A DNA stretch of 19,374 bases from Scedosporium boydii (Eukaryota; Ascomycota; Sordariomycetes; Microascales; Microascaceae), in contig NJFT01000387.1 of assembly GCA_002221725.1 (NCBI GenBank), forward strand, positions 1-19,374. The letters run 5' to 3'. The notes under the pieces are model-generated. The model was not told the origin of the DNA. It was given only the letters and a program-made list of their open reading frames with translations, and made no database searches. Positions 1 to 9,064 of the stretch are shown here, in pieces. Within the stretch, counting starts at the first letter, position 1; each line of letters begins with the position of its first letter. A program made the translations under genes and the position numbers.

Positions 1-2
1 CT

Positions 3-1652
3 TCAATCATGGATTATTTCCACACTTCTAGTCACCACAATACAGGAAGCAGCTGAACTAGTACTTTCGCTATCGCTGATTTCACCAGTACTATTTTCTT
101 CTTCCAAATCATCCACCATAGCCCTCTATACTTCTTCAATAGTGGCGAACTTCGAATTTGGACTGACTTCCACCCTCTTCCTTTTCTTGGGCTTCTTTAC
201 CTCAATTTGGCTTTCCAGAGCTTGTATTTTAGCTTAGGCTGCAGCAAATTCCACATTCTTCTCATCAAAAGCTTTATAGACCTTTTGGAATAGCTGATGT
301 TGTGTAGTAGTATGTTGATCTATAAGGTTGGATTAGTATATGTAGTTCTGTAGGTCCTTGGACTTCTTTGAGGTTGACCATTCCACAATAGAATTAACTG
401 AGCCTGTAAAAAGTGGCTAGGGAGTTGAAATAGGTATCTGGGAAGCTTGGGAAATAGAAGTTCCATTTCCAGAAGGTTATTCTTGTAGAATATCTACCTT
501 CTTAAGAAGAAGGGGGCTGAGAAGAGGCTTTGCCATATTTACAGGCTAAAGTCTAGAAGCATTCTACCTACTTCTTATATTCTTTCCCTTTAGGCCACTA
601 TTTCAAGCCTTCTAATAATAGCAGAGAAGGTTTCTTTTCCTAATAATAGTAGAATTAGTAGCTAAAACCAGTATATTAATCTCTTTTCAATATACTACCT
701 TCAGAGAACTAAATATAGCTAAATCCAAAGGTTGGAGGACATGGGAAGTATGTAGAGGTAAGAAAAGAAGGTAGATGTTATACTAGAAGCATTTGTATAT
801 AAATTCATCTATAGTATAACTTCCATAACTATCTACAATAAGAAGACAGAGTTCTATATCCCTACTTAGCTTAGAATAGGGAATAAACACTTTTTCTAGC
901 TATTCTATAATAGTATCATTAGTTATCTACCTATTATCAGTTACTGTAAAGTGTTAGTTCTTAAAAGAACTTAAATCTCTTAGAAACTATTGCTATTAGA
1001 CTGATTTTCCCTTGAAAATAACTAGTAGAGGAAGGGCTTGACCTATAGCTGATATACACTTAATAAAAGAAGTCCAGAGCTTAGATCCAGGCTGTTTCTT
1101 CTAAATTGAACGCTTTTTAGCACTTCCGAGGACTAGTCCATTGCCTCTGTGGCCTTCTATTATACCTGCTTCATCTATATTCTATCTGTTTTCTGGTTTG
1201 ATGTTCTTAATATTAGAAAGTTGGAAGTATTGGAACCAGGGCTTAATTACCTTAGTTATAGTACTATTAACGTAAGCGGAATCTATAGTTTTAGCTCTTA
1301 AGGTCTTAATAGAAGGGTTTCTTTTCAAAAAGGCTTATAACTACCCTTTTCCAAGTGGCTGTGTGTCTCCTTGGGTCCTTAGAATCCTTTCTGTAAAAAG
1401 CTGGACTTATATATGGGTTGGGGGAAGTCCTAGGGCTCCTTGGGTCAGAACCTATGAGGTCAAAAGGGTTTCTTGGGTAGGACTGAGTCTCTGCAAGCTG
1501 GTAAAGGCCTCATTTCTTGACTGTTGGCCATTAATCTGGTTTCTGATAGTTGTTCTTGGAATCCCCTATTCCTTAGCTGCTTTGTGGATAGAGAGGCCAT
1601 TTGCGATCGCATCGAGGGCATCTTGGAGGTCTGCTTCAGTGTATTTCTTCAT
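3..1652 (-). pseudogene. Decayed pogo/Fot1-type DDE transposase, full-length frame with many in-frame stops
   Basis: The frame starts MKKYTEADLQDALDAIANG (HTH_psq/CENP-B-like DNA-binding start) and ends VVTRSVEIIHD then TGA. From ATG at 1652 to the stop at 3 it is exactly 550 codons. Landmarks at 1205, 1076, 833 and 725 are all in phase, so no net insertion or deletion is visible. DDE_1 signatures follow in order: NIDEAG (D160), WTSFIKCISAIGQALPLLV, LIVDSYGSY (D274) and HTSHVLQPLDLA (D310), giving DD35D spacing. More than fifteen TAG/TAA codons interrupt it. Most fall where the family has Trp or Gln (for example in KAAKE*GIPRT and IE*LEKVFIP), as expected from G-to-A and C-to-T RIP of TGG and CAG/CAA. 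The product cannot be active. A basic KKRKR-like segment lies near the C terminus. Confidence 0.9.
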
Positions 1653-1732
1653 TTTTAGTTGGAAAAGGTGTCTGTGAAATATGAAGAAGAATAGATGTGA
1701 AATGGGGGAGAAATGTGAAGTTGAAGTTGGAT

Positions 1733-1802
1733 GGGCCGAAATGGCGGTGTGGTTTTTGGGGGGGCCGAATGTGGGGGGGGGCCGGAAGTGGGGTGGGCAA
1801 CT
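1733..1802. repeat. G-rich transposon terminus with three subterminal repeat units
   Basis: On the plus strand, three similar 15-bp units occur: GGGCCGAAATGGCGG (1733-1747), GGGCCGAATGTGGGG (1762-1776) and GGGCCGGAAGTGGGG (1779-1793). Position 1802 is the presumed outer end of the inverted repeat. Iterated subterminal motifs of this kind are often transposase-binding sites in Tc1/mariner-type elements. Here that is inference from position and similarity. This stretch keeps its GC content while the transposase body is AT-rich. Confidence 0.5.
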
Positions 1803-2476
1803 TATCTGATCTTCTCAGAATCAGTCGCCACTCGGAGCCATGCTTAACGGCCCTTTCGACGGTCGTGTTTAGCACGAGGTAGTCTTCGTGTCGTTTGTGT
1901 AGTGCTTGGATGTAGCTCAGCACCCGCGCCGCGGATGGGAACATGGGGTCCGGATCATTAGTCTTCTTGCCATCAATCTCAGAGAAGTGGACATAGCCAT
2001 AAGACATTATCTCCTGTATCCCGCATTAAACCTGATCAGTCTTGTTATTCTACATATGAGTTAACCTGTACTCACAATATTGACATTCGTAGTTAAGTTC
2101 TCGTATACGGGCGCCGTCACCCACCTTTCCCTTGTCTCATCCTTGGGTGTCTCGGCTGGGAGGTGCTCAGGAGGCTCGAGGGGTGGGTCTGCAACGCTCG
2201 GGTGCAACAGGGGGTCTGCAGGAGGAACCTTGGGGGATGCATCGAAATTCCTGTTACAACGCAATGGTTTAGGTGACCAGCTCGGCTTCCCTCATCTCTC
2301 TCTATTTTCTCTTTTGTTGAGAGAGGAGTGGTTGCTTACCACGATCCGCCGGCTTCTGCTCTCCGCTCGAAGACGCGGATAAGATCAAAGACTCCGGCCT
2401 GTCGCAGGGCCTCTGCGGCTGCTGCGCCAGATGGGCCGGCCCCAATTACCGCTACGCGCCGGATTGTTGGTGCCAT
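1803..2476 (-). pseudogene. Flavin-containing monooxygenase, 5' three exons only, split by the transposon
   Basis: Exon 1 (2476-2340) encodes MAPTIRRVAVIGAGPSGAAA, whose GxGxxG (G12, G14, G17) is the FAD-binding Rossmann motif, and ends in the FMO hallmark EAGGSW. An intron (2339-2251, GTAAGC...ACAG) follows. Exon 2 (2250-2076) continues NFDASPKVPP and ends APVYENLTTNVNI. A second intron spans 2075-2014 (GTGAGT...ACAG). Exon 3 begins EIMSYGYVHFSE and continues with SYIQALHKRHED, LNTTVERAV and WRLILRRSD, matching the region before the NADPH site in fungal FMOs. All three exons join in phase. The frame then runs into the transposon terminus at 1802, about 175 codons in. The rest (NADPH-binding site and C-terminal half) must lie beyond the left edge. 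The flanking exons show no RIP-like decay, so the insertion is the only lesion visible. Confidence 0.85.
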
Positions 2477-3431
2477 TTACCGAGGTACCCGTACAATGAA
2501 CGAGGGTAATGGGCCAAGAGTGTTGACTGTTGAGACAATTCAGATCCTGCCATCCACCTTCAACAGTGGCCTTCGGCGGTCTCTTTTAATACACTATGAC
2601 TAGAAGCGCTAAGCAGAAAGAAACATCTCATTGCCCATTAGTCGAGACTGGGGATCGACTCGACCCATCTCCCGAGGCGGGTTGTGCAGACACCCATGTT
2701 CTTCGGGTCGGAAAACCGCCGATCATAGAGTTCCACATTGAGTTACACATTCAGATTTGTGAACTATGTGAAGGGCCTCGGCCCCGGAGTAGGAACAAGA
2801 GCCTGGCAAATAGTCTGGCAATTGTTGATTGAGCGGGTCGGTTATGGAGCAGAATATTCCGCTCCCACCGGCGGTCTGGCAGGGATACCGGGGTCAAAAT
2901 ACCAGAAGGGCCACGCGAGCGCATTGTTCGAAATTGAGCACGCCTTCAAGGGACACAATGGCGGAAGGGATTTTCGGGGATTACTTCGTGTCCTGCACAT
3001 ACATTACATTACCTATTTCTAATTAGAGAACACTTCAACGCCATCCCGAGAAATCAGCCCATGAAATTCCTAATCGTTACGCGCGTACAGCAATACCATG
3101 CGCATTGGGATAGAGAAAAGAAAAAAAAAAAAAAAGAAAGAAAAAGAAAAGAGGAGCCAGGAAAGGAGAAGAACCGTGATGATGATGAGAGGTACACTAA
3201 TATATATCTAGAGATAGTGTCTACTATTCCGAATCACCATCTACTAGAGAGCAAATTTAGTAATAAAGACTCTGTGCCTAGACTTGCGAATCCATACTCT
3301 CTGCGGGTGAAAGCCATTACCCCGGTAGACAGAGCCCACTTACACCACCGTTATATCTGCTCCCAGGTTTCTTCCCTTTTCGTTTCACAAGCCGGTGCTA
3401 TAGGTGGCAATCCGCTTCCGGAAACAAGAAC
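2477..3431. promoter_or_regulatory. Divergent intergenic region between the FMO and the FAD oxidase
   Basis: This 955-bp gap separates two divergent genes and probably holds both promoters. It carries a purine tract at 3112-3156, a TATATAT-like string near 3200 and a pyrimidine-rich stretch about 60 nt before the oxidase start (around 3365-3385). Short open frames occur, but none resembles a known protein. No specific operator was identified. Confidence 0.4.
3112..3156. repeat. 45-nt purine-only tract including a run of 15 A
   Basis: Positions 3112-3156 contain only A and G, with an uninterrupted A15 at 3121-3135. It lies about 280 bp upstream of the FAD oxidase start. Such tracts are common in fungal promoters and are slippage-prone. 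No function can be assigned. Confidence 0.8.
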
Positions 3432-5069
3432 ATGACTGCACAAAGTAGTCCGGTGATCGTAATAGGTAGGTGGCACATAGCAGCACACTGTGGCGAGGCT
3501 TTGCACGGTAACAGGCATCCATCGCTTACACCGGACATCTTTCAGGCGCCGGTGTGTTCGGTCTCTCAACGGCTCTTCATCTCCTACATAGAGGCTACGA
3601 AGACGTCACCATCTTCGATAAGCAAGACTTCTATGCTTCCAAATATTCCCCTTTCAATGGTGGAGACTCCGCCTCGGCTGGTATGGAGAGATCCTAAGAA
3701 GAAGAACTAAATACAATGCCCTATCCACAGACACTAATCGAAGTTGCCCATTTTGTGATTCAAAGACACCCTCAAAGTCGTCCGCGCCGCATACGGCGCC
3801 GACTCACCAATCCAGGGTCTCGCTATCCGTGCGATCGAACAGTGGCAAGAATGGAACCGCGAGTCCGGACAGGAGCTGTTCTCTCCCTCAGGTTGGGCCC
3901 GCCTAACCGACCGAGGCCAACCTATGGACGTCGATCTCGCCACGTTTGAGTCCCTTCGCCAAGTCGGACTCGGACACACGCAGTATTTCTTGCACTCGGA
4001 GGAAGACGTGCAACGCGCCGAGAAGGATGGATGGGGAGGCCCGCGGCTCGATCAATTCCGGAGGCGGGATCGGGGTCTTCCCATTGATGGAGTGCTGGAT
4101 GCTAACGCAGGGATGGCATATGCAGACTTGTCATGCCAGTACGCGCTAGGACTTGTTGAAGCCAGAGGTGGCAAAACTGTCTTCGGCTCGGGGAGGGGTG
4201 AGTTTGCGTCGTTTATACGCGATGCCGAGGACGCAAACCGAATTACGGGAATCGTCACGAAAGACGGACCAACACATCACTCCAGCGCCGTCATCGTCGC
4301 TGCAGGCCCATTCACCCCAACCATCGTACCAGAGGTTCAGCCGTTCATGACTGCTACGGCGGGAAATTTTGTTTTCATCAAGGTGCCAGAGAATTTACGC
4401 TCACGGTACGAACCGGCAGTGTTCCCGACCTGGGCCTGGAACTACGAGGGTACCTCGGAGAGCCCAGGATTTACGGGTTTCCCTATAGATAGAAACGGTG
4501 TTATGAAGATATCCTATCGATCTCCAAAGTGGACGGACCCAACTCAAGAGGCCTCGGGGCAGGCCACCTCTGTACCGGCAGACGCTAGTGGAGTCGCTTC
4601 AAGGGGCCCTCCCAGAGTGGCATTGCGAGAGACAAAGGCGTTTATTCAGGAGAATCTCCCGGAACTAGTTGGTGCCAAGATCTTGGCGTCGCGGCTCTGT
4701 TGGTTCACAGACTCCAACGACCTCAATTTCGTCATCGACCGGGTGCCAGGCACGGACGGGCTAGTAGTGGCCTCCGCCGGAAGCGGACATGGTGAGTGTG
4801 GCCCGATGAACTCGAGACGAGTTGCGTGATACATTGACCGCATTACAAAGTACTAATCTTTATTGGATTTTATAGGGTTTAAATTTTTGCCCGTCATTGG
4901 AGAATATGTCGTAGACGCTCTCGAGGGCAAGGTTAGCGACTATACTACAATTTTCAGGTGGAGAGAGCCGACTCTGGAGCAAATCGTGCGGATGCAGAGC
5001 AATACAGTGTCGGACGAACGGAATTGGTACAATCAGGAGTTGGCTTCGAGCAAGGATTTCGAATGGTAG
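3432..5069 (+). CDS. FAD-dependent oxidoreductase of the sarcosine / fructosyl amino acid oxidase (DAO) family, intact
   Basis: A flavoenzyme expected to oxidise a secondary amine or glycated amino acid, reducing O2 to H2O2. Exons are 3432-3465, 3546-3680, 3766-4791 and 4876-5069, with introns of 80, 85 and 84 nt. All junctions are in phase and give 462 residues, normal for the family. The N terminus PVIVIGAGVFGLSTALHL contains the GxGxxG dinucleotide-binding motif, which the first intron splits. GGDSASADTLKVVRAAYG follows, the segment after the FAD site in amadoriases. SRLCWFTDSND carries a Cys (about residue 368) at the position used for covalent FAD attachment in sarcosine and fructosyl amino acid oxidases. 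GSGHGFKFLPVIGEYV, the last flavin-contacting motif, is split by the third intron. No PTS1 tripeptide is seen (the end is DFEW). It is divergent from the disrupted FMO. Substrate is unknown: fructosyl amino acid, saccharopine, pipecolate or a secondary-metabolite amine are all possible. Confidence 0.9.
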
Positions 5070-5604
5070 CTGCGGGATAACTGCAGTAGAAAGGAGGTTT
5101 TCGGATATTTAAAATCCGCCGTTTCTTAGTTGTTTATGGAAGCAAATCTTTCTTAATCGTTTCTTCTAGTGTATTGGCGTTGGGGAGGAGAGCCAGTAAG
5201 CTGGCACAACATAGCAATGTCGCCAGCTTGTATGTAGGATGTGGCAGGCAGTGGCTAGCTACTGCAGGGTGCGTAATCTATAGCAATAGAAGAATCAATA
5301 AATATAAAAGGGAAACATGGAGCGAAAGCATTCTAGAAGAGGAAGGTCTTATTTGAACTTCGTTCTTGAGTTATCTCGTTTAAGCACACTTGATCTTACA
5401 CCTCGGCAACTAGACTCAAGCCTCGAGATAGGACCCAGTAAGTAAGGATCATAGCTCAACTTCACTTCGCAGTAATAAAACAATGAACACTAGATCCGCC
5501 AACACAGCTGACCCGAGATATCGACATTGCCAACCTCCCGAAACTAGCATTGCAAATCCCGTTGTCACTCCTCCAATAGTCGCACAAACTCAATAAATCT
5601 CGGA
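5070..5604. other. Intergenic, no convincing gene
   Basis: Contains the 3' flank of the FAD oxidase. AATAAA-like strings at about 5296 and 5474 could serve in 3'-end formation. A short open frame around 5174-5356 has no recognisable motif and is probably chance. The segment 5480-5604 may include further decayed sequence of the acetyltransferase relic that follows, but I could not align it. Confidence 0.5.
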
Positions 5605-5943
5605 TGTCTATAGATCACTGATAGCCTTGTTATTCTTGATTGTGGCCTTGTGACGATCGGAATGCGCATTTTGTTTAGACTGTATGTCTCTATTCTTACA
5701 GCGGCTCATGAAATGGATGGGCAGCTACAGCGAGATGTATTAGAATATGCAAGATAGAGGTGATATAATTAGAATTAACTACTGAATTAGAGGAAATACT
5801 TCAATATATCTAGGATTACTATTGGAAAAGGATACACCATTGGTGCTGGCGGTGCCACCACAAAAGACATTCCAGACCCCTCCATGGCGATCGGGTCTCC
5901 ACCCAGGCTGGTGAAGAGGGTGGAGGAAGTGCCAGACCTATGA
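5605..5943 (+). pseudogene. Relic of a maltose/galactoside O-acetyltransferase (hexapeptide-repeat, LacA/NodL type)
   Basis: The left part (5626-5754) reads LVILDCGLVTIGMRILF, then YVSILTAAHEMDGQLQRD and LEYAR. These are typical of the left-handed beta-helix of sugar O-acetyltransferases, with the active-site His in the AAHEMD region. The middle (5755-5820) has at least five in-frame stops. In the next frame, remnants like IRGNTSIYLG resemble the family's cysteine/tryptophan turn followed by GGN, so a single-base frameshift is likely near 5814. The right part (5821-5943) reads TIGKGYTIGAGGATTKDIPD and AIGSPPRLVKRVEEVPDL, then TGA, which is the classic C-terminal end. The N-terminal maltose-acetyltransferase region was not found. 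The relic is too damaged to make an enzyme. An acetyl-CoA-dependent acetyltransferase is the family role. Confidence 0.75.
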
Positions 5944-6538
5944 CGGATAATCAGTAAGAATTCAAGTTACGGGGCGGTATTTAACCAGTTTATGCAGGTA
6001 TAGAAGGCTGCTACAACAGCGGCGGTTAAAAACATTCTTTACATTAGAGATATCGTAAAGCGGCGGCAGCTGTAATGCGGTCCTTTAAGCTGGCGAGCGC
6101 TCATCTGTAAACCTTACCGTAATAGGTGCCGGGCTTTCATGGCTGCAGAACATCGATGTTACGATATTTCCGGGTCCGATTTCTATACCCCCCCCCCCCC
6201 CCCTTCTCCTCTCCTCCCCCTTTAAACTCTTACCCTTCCTTCCATTGAACTTTGGTTCCTTCACCTCTCGGACAATGACTACCACCCTAGAAGAAGACAA
6301 GAGACCTGAGGTCACGATACCGTCAATAGTTTCAAAGATCGGCTAGTAAACACATGGATCCTCGAAGGGCAGCATCAGATTCCCTGTACGATGTGGGAAT
6401 CGTTACATAGGTGGCGGCCGGGCGATGGGAGGGAACATGGGCAAGTACAGTTCAAACAACCTTCGAAAGAGGATCATCCATTTGCCTCATTACGTGGTTG
6501 AAAAGATAGAACAAACGTCAATACATTTTCCCATTCCT
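5944..6538. other. Intergenic, low-complexity tract, no gene seen
   Basis: This gap lies between the acetyltransferase relic and the 3' end of the alpha/beta-hydrolase gene. Apart from a C16 run and a neighbouring pyrimidine-rich stretch to about 6222, nothing recognisable was found. A minus-strand open frame across 6085-6315 translates the low-complexity tract and has no family resemblance. Confidence 0.5.
6188..6203. repeat. Mononucleotide C16 run
   Basis: Sixteen consecutive C, followed by a C/T-only stretch to about 6222. It is probably a hypervariable slippage tract and its length may be unreliable in assemblies. Confidence 0.9.
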
Positions 6539-8437
6539 TCACAGAATTATACACGGGCAGCTCGAGCCCTCGCGGCTCGGTTTCTCGGGGCTCGGTGAAC
6601 TATTTTGGCGAGCTTGAAACTGCTGCACTTGCTCTCTGGCCATGTTCAATATCTCTTCATCAGTCTTACCCTCGGCGTCATCTCTGAACTTTTCGGCCTC
6701 TCTCAGATCCTGCTGTTCTTGAATGAGCTTTTGGTTTCGGCTCTGTAATTCTCGAAGAATCCACTCCACGCGTTTGAGAAGCCTCATCTCAAGATCGTTA
6801 AGGCGTGCTGCTAGATATGAATCTGGTATCTCCACGGTCAGATAAGGCACGCTCTGCCTTGTTGAGCGTGCCATGGCGATGGCGCGTAGAGCGCAGGCCC
6901 GCCTATCGTCGAGTAGAGTAATAGCCTTTTCTTGGAGCTTCACAACTCGCCTTTGGGATTGCATCCCCTTTTCATGCTTCTCCATGAGTGTGAGTGCACC
7001 GCCGGCGGCCAGGAAGGCGGGCAGTGCTATTGCACTCAAGAAAAAGGGGCTGAGAAGAAACATAGCGATGGGCGCAAACCAACGCAGGATCGTGTATATG
7101 ACGGACTTCTCGTCGTCCATTGACCTTTCCAGCTTTTGTAGATCATTTTCCAGATGGTCGGTATTCCTGAGGGCTTGCTCCACATAGCTTGTAGTGGCCT
7201 CTAAGGATGAGGCGGTTTCTGGAAATTCTATACAGTGTTGGCACTACCATACATATGGCCTCTTCTGGTAAGGGTTGTATTTTGATGGGGAATAAACGTA
7301 CCCTCTGATCCAAGTAGCTTGTCGCCCAACAGTCTTTCCCGCACGTTACGCGTCGGGCTGTAGTCAAACGATGAAGTAGCCGCTTTCGCAGCAATCCGAA
7401 GTGGTTCCATGACCTTTTTGAACTCTTGATCCTCAGAACTCGAGAACTTGCAGATCCCAGTATGGCTTCGGTTCGGATAGACTTTCCATTCTTGTCTGTC
7501 GGGTAGCCCGAGAATGGAAGAGTCTTTTTCAACAACCTGGCTCCATGTTATATGATACTGCTCACTATGGCTTCCGGCCCAGTGGACGGGAACTTACTAT
7601 GCCGACACCTGGCTCACCAATCGTCTCGCAGACACTGCAGAACATGTAGGCACAAAGCAGTGGTCTGAATGCTTCGTTGAGCTTCTCATTGTAGTCAGAC
7701 CCCTTCTCTATGCTGGACAAGAAGGATGCGTTGTAACTTCCTGTGTAGAGGCGAAGAATATCGGCGGCAATCCTTCCCCACGTAGCTGTCTTTGTTCCGC
7801 GGTGAGGTACTCCAAAGAAGAGAATGCCGTAGGTAAATACCCAAGTAGAAGCGTAGGTGCCGTCGCCATGGTATGCCAACGCCAGTGCGCTTTTGACAAT
7901 GATACCGCCGAGGCAATGAGCGATGAATATGATGGGACGGGTCATGGCATTACCCTACCGTGTGGGAAGCAAATAACGTCAGCCAGTGTATCTTGAGGGG
8001 AGAGATAGACCAAACCTTCATAACTAAAAAGGACAATAACCGACCTTGCGTTCCGCCTTCAGGCAATTGAGCAAGTTCATTGCCTGCTATTCGACTCCGG
8101 CCTTGGATGCTTCCAAGACAACGTTGGCATTGTATTCATACAGCAGTATTCTCGCGTTTGGGAGTTCGTGTGGGAGTATATCCCTCAGCCAATGAGTTTT
8201 GGATTCCGGGTCGGTCCAGGAGTTGTCTCCATGGTTGCTGTTATTCACCGTGTTCATCCCGTTTACAGCAACTATGCTATGCCACAAGAGTAAGATATTA
8301 GAATGAAACCTGCTCTAGAAGTGGGGACCGGGGACATACTCCAGCTCCGGGTCTGAGGCTGTGTAGATTTCTCGAAGCCAACTTGTGTTCCGTGACACAG
8401 CGCCCCCGGTCGGGCGACGGGCGGATGGCCTGGCCAT
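6539..8437 (-). pseudogene. NLR-type alpha/beta-hydrolase protein with TM hairpin and CaaX box, broken by one in-frame TAG
   Basis: Exons are 8437-8340, 8276-8045, 7954-7598, 7536-7302 and 7227-6539, with introns of 61-90 nt. All are in phase and total 537 codons. Exons 1-4 encode the alpha/beta-hydrolase fold found as the N-terminal effector of fungal NLR-like proteins and in SERAC1/DUF676 relatives: LDIVAVNGMN, WLRDILPHELPNARILLYEY, RPIIFIAHCLGGIIVKSAL, GILFFGVPHRGT, VVEKDSSILGLP and RSHTGICKF. The nucleophile elbow is AHCLGG, so Cys124 replaces the usual Ser. His254 is in the conserved place. Instead of NACHT or NB-ARC, a hydrophobic stretch follows (residues about 352-389, WFAPIAMFLLSPFFLSAIAL and on), then a coiled coil (about 450-515) and the C terminus SCPCIIL. 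CIIL is a prenylation box whose final Leu favours geranylgeranyl. Codon 96 (8089-8087) is TAG where the alignment needs one residue, plausibly CAG mutated to TAG. Donor GTCGGT of intron 2 is weak. Reinitiation at Met114 would lose the first strands of the fold. Confidence 0.8.
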
Positions 8438-9064
8438 CACAAGAGCGGATCTTGTAGGAACTAGAGGACAGGACGTGGTGATCGTGCTTGATGTTCTGTA
8501 TCGAGCTCATCGGCGATGATGAAGGAGACCGGCACTCCAGGTCCAAGAGCGTCCTGGGAGATTTGTTGATGCCTGACAGCTACCCCGCTCCTTCACGCCC
8601 CCTTCGGATACAGAGGAAAAGGCAGACAACGCCAGAGGCACCAATAAAAGAGGCAGAAGCATTATTTCGGTCTGTCACGTGCGTCGTTGAATGGGTAGCA
8701 AGTGCTAGTGGTCGAGATGGAGCCTTGTTAGAGAGGCTCGTGCAACATGGCAGCAGTCAACCGAACTGGGTTCACCGGCTCAAGAGCAGGCCGCGGCAAG
8801 TAAATTAATCTAGCCTGACTGTTTACTACTGATAGTCTGTCTCAGGGAGGTTTTCAACCGCCTACAACCGCCTCACCCAGCCTGTTGAAGTCGACAACTG
8901 CTTTAAGAGGTTATACTAGCTTCTGTAGTCCGCTTTAGTTAGCGTTTGATCGTGGCTTTGTTGTTAGTTGCCCATGCTATGTGATCTACTCAAGAACTTT
9001 TGATTATTGCTAGAATACTCTCCAGTGGCACTCCCTACAGGACTAAGAGTAACCTTCGAGATTA
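8438..9064. other. Intergenic, likely promoter of the alpha/beta-hydrolase gene and 3' flank of the next gene
   Basis: About 630 bp without a convincing gene. Open frames on both strands in 8298-8808 lack recognisable motifs. The nearest part (8438-8550) is open in another frame on the minus strand. It could hold an unrecognised 5' exon, but an in-frame TGA close upstream of the chosen ATG argues against a simple N-terminal extension. Confidence 0.4.

Larger units (their letters stand above)
1..1802 (-). mobile_element. Fot1/pogo-like (Tc1-mariner superfamily) DNA transposon, RIP-degraded, far end outside window
   Basis: A class II element read on the minus strand. Its body is a decayed pogo-type transposase at 3-1652. 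The 5' non-coding leader (1653-1802) ends in a G/C-rich terminus reading AGTTGCCCACCCC on the minus strand. The terminus directly abuts a TA dinucleotide at 1803-1804, the target used by Tc1/mariner/pogo elements, and flavin monooxygenase coding sequence begins immediately beyond it. The transposase stop codon is at 3-5, so the other inverted repeat should lie just left of position 1. The body is A+T-rich and rich in TpA (about 13 TpA to 10 ApT by hand in 781-840), unlike the flanking genes, which fits RIP. The family comes from the transposase motifs. The exact terminus is inferred, because the partner repeat cannot be seen. Confidence 0.85.

Noticed and set aside
5174..5356. 60-codon plus-strand open frame after the FAD oxidase
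   Set aside because: No motif or homology recognised, and it lies in the probable 3' flank.
8085..8110. A small intron removing the TAG at codon 96 of the alpha/beta-hydrolase gene
   Set aside because: The only nearby GT...AG option (GTCGAATAG) is 9 nt, far too short, and the homology needs exactly one residue at that place.
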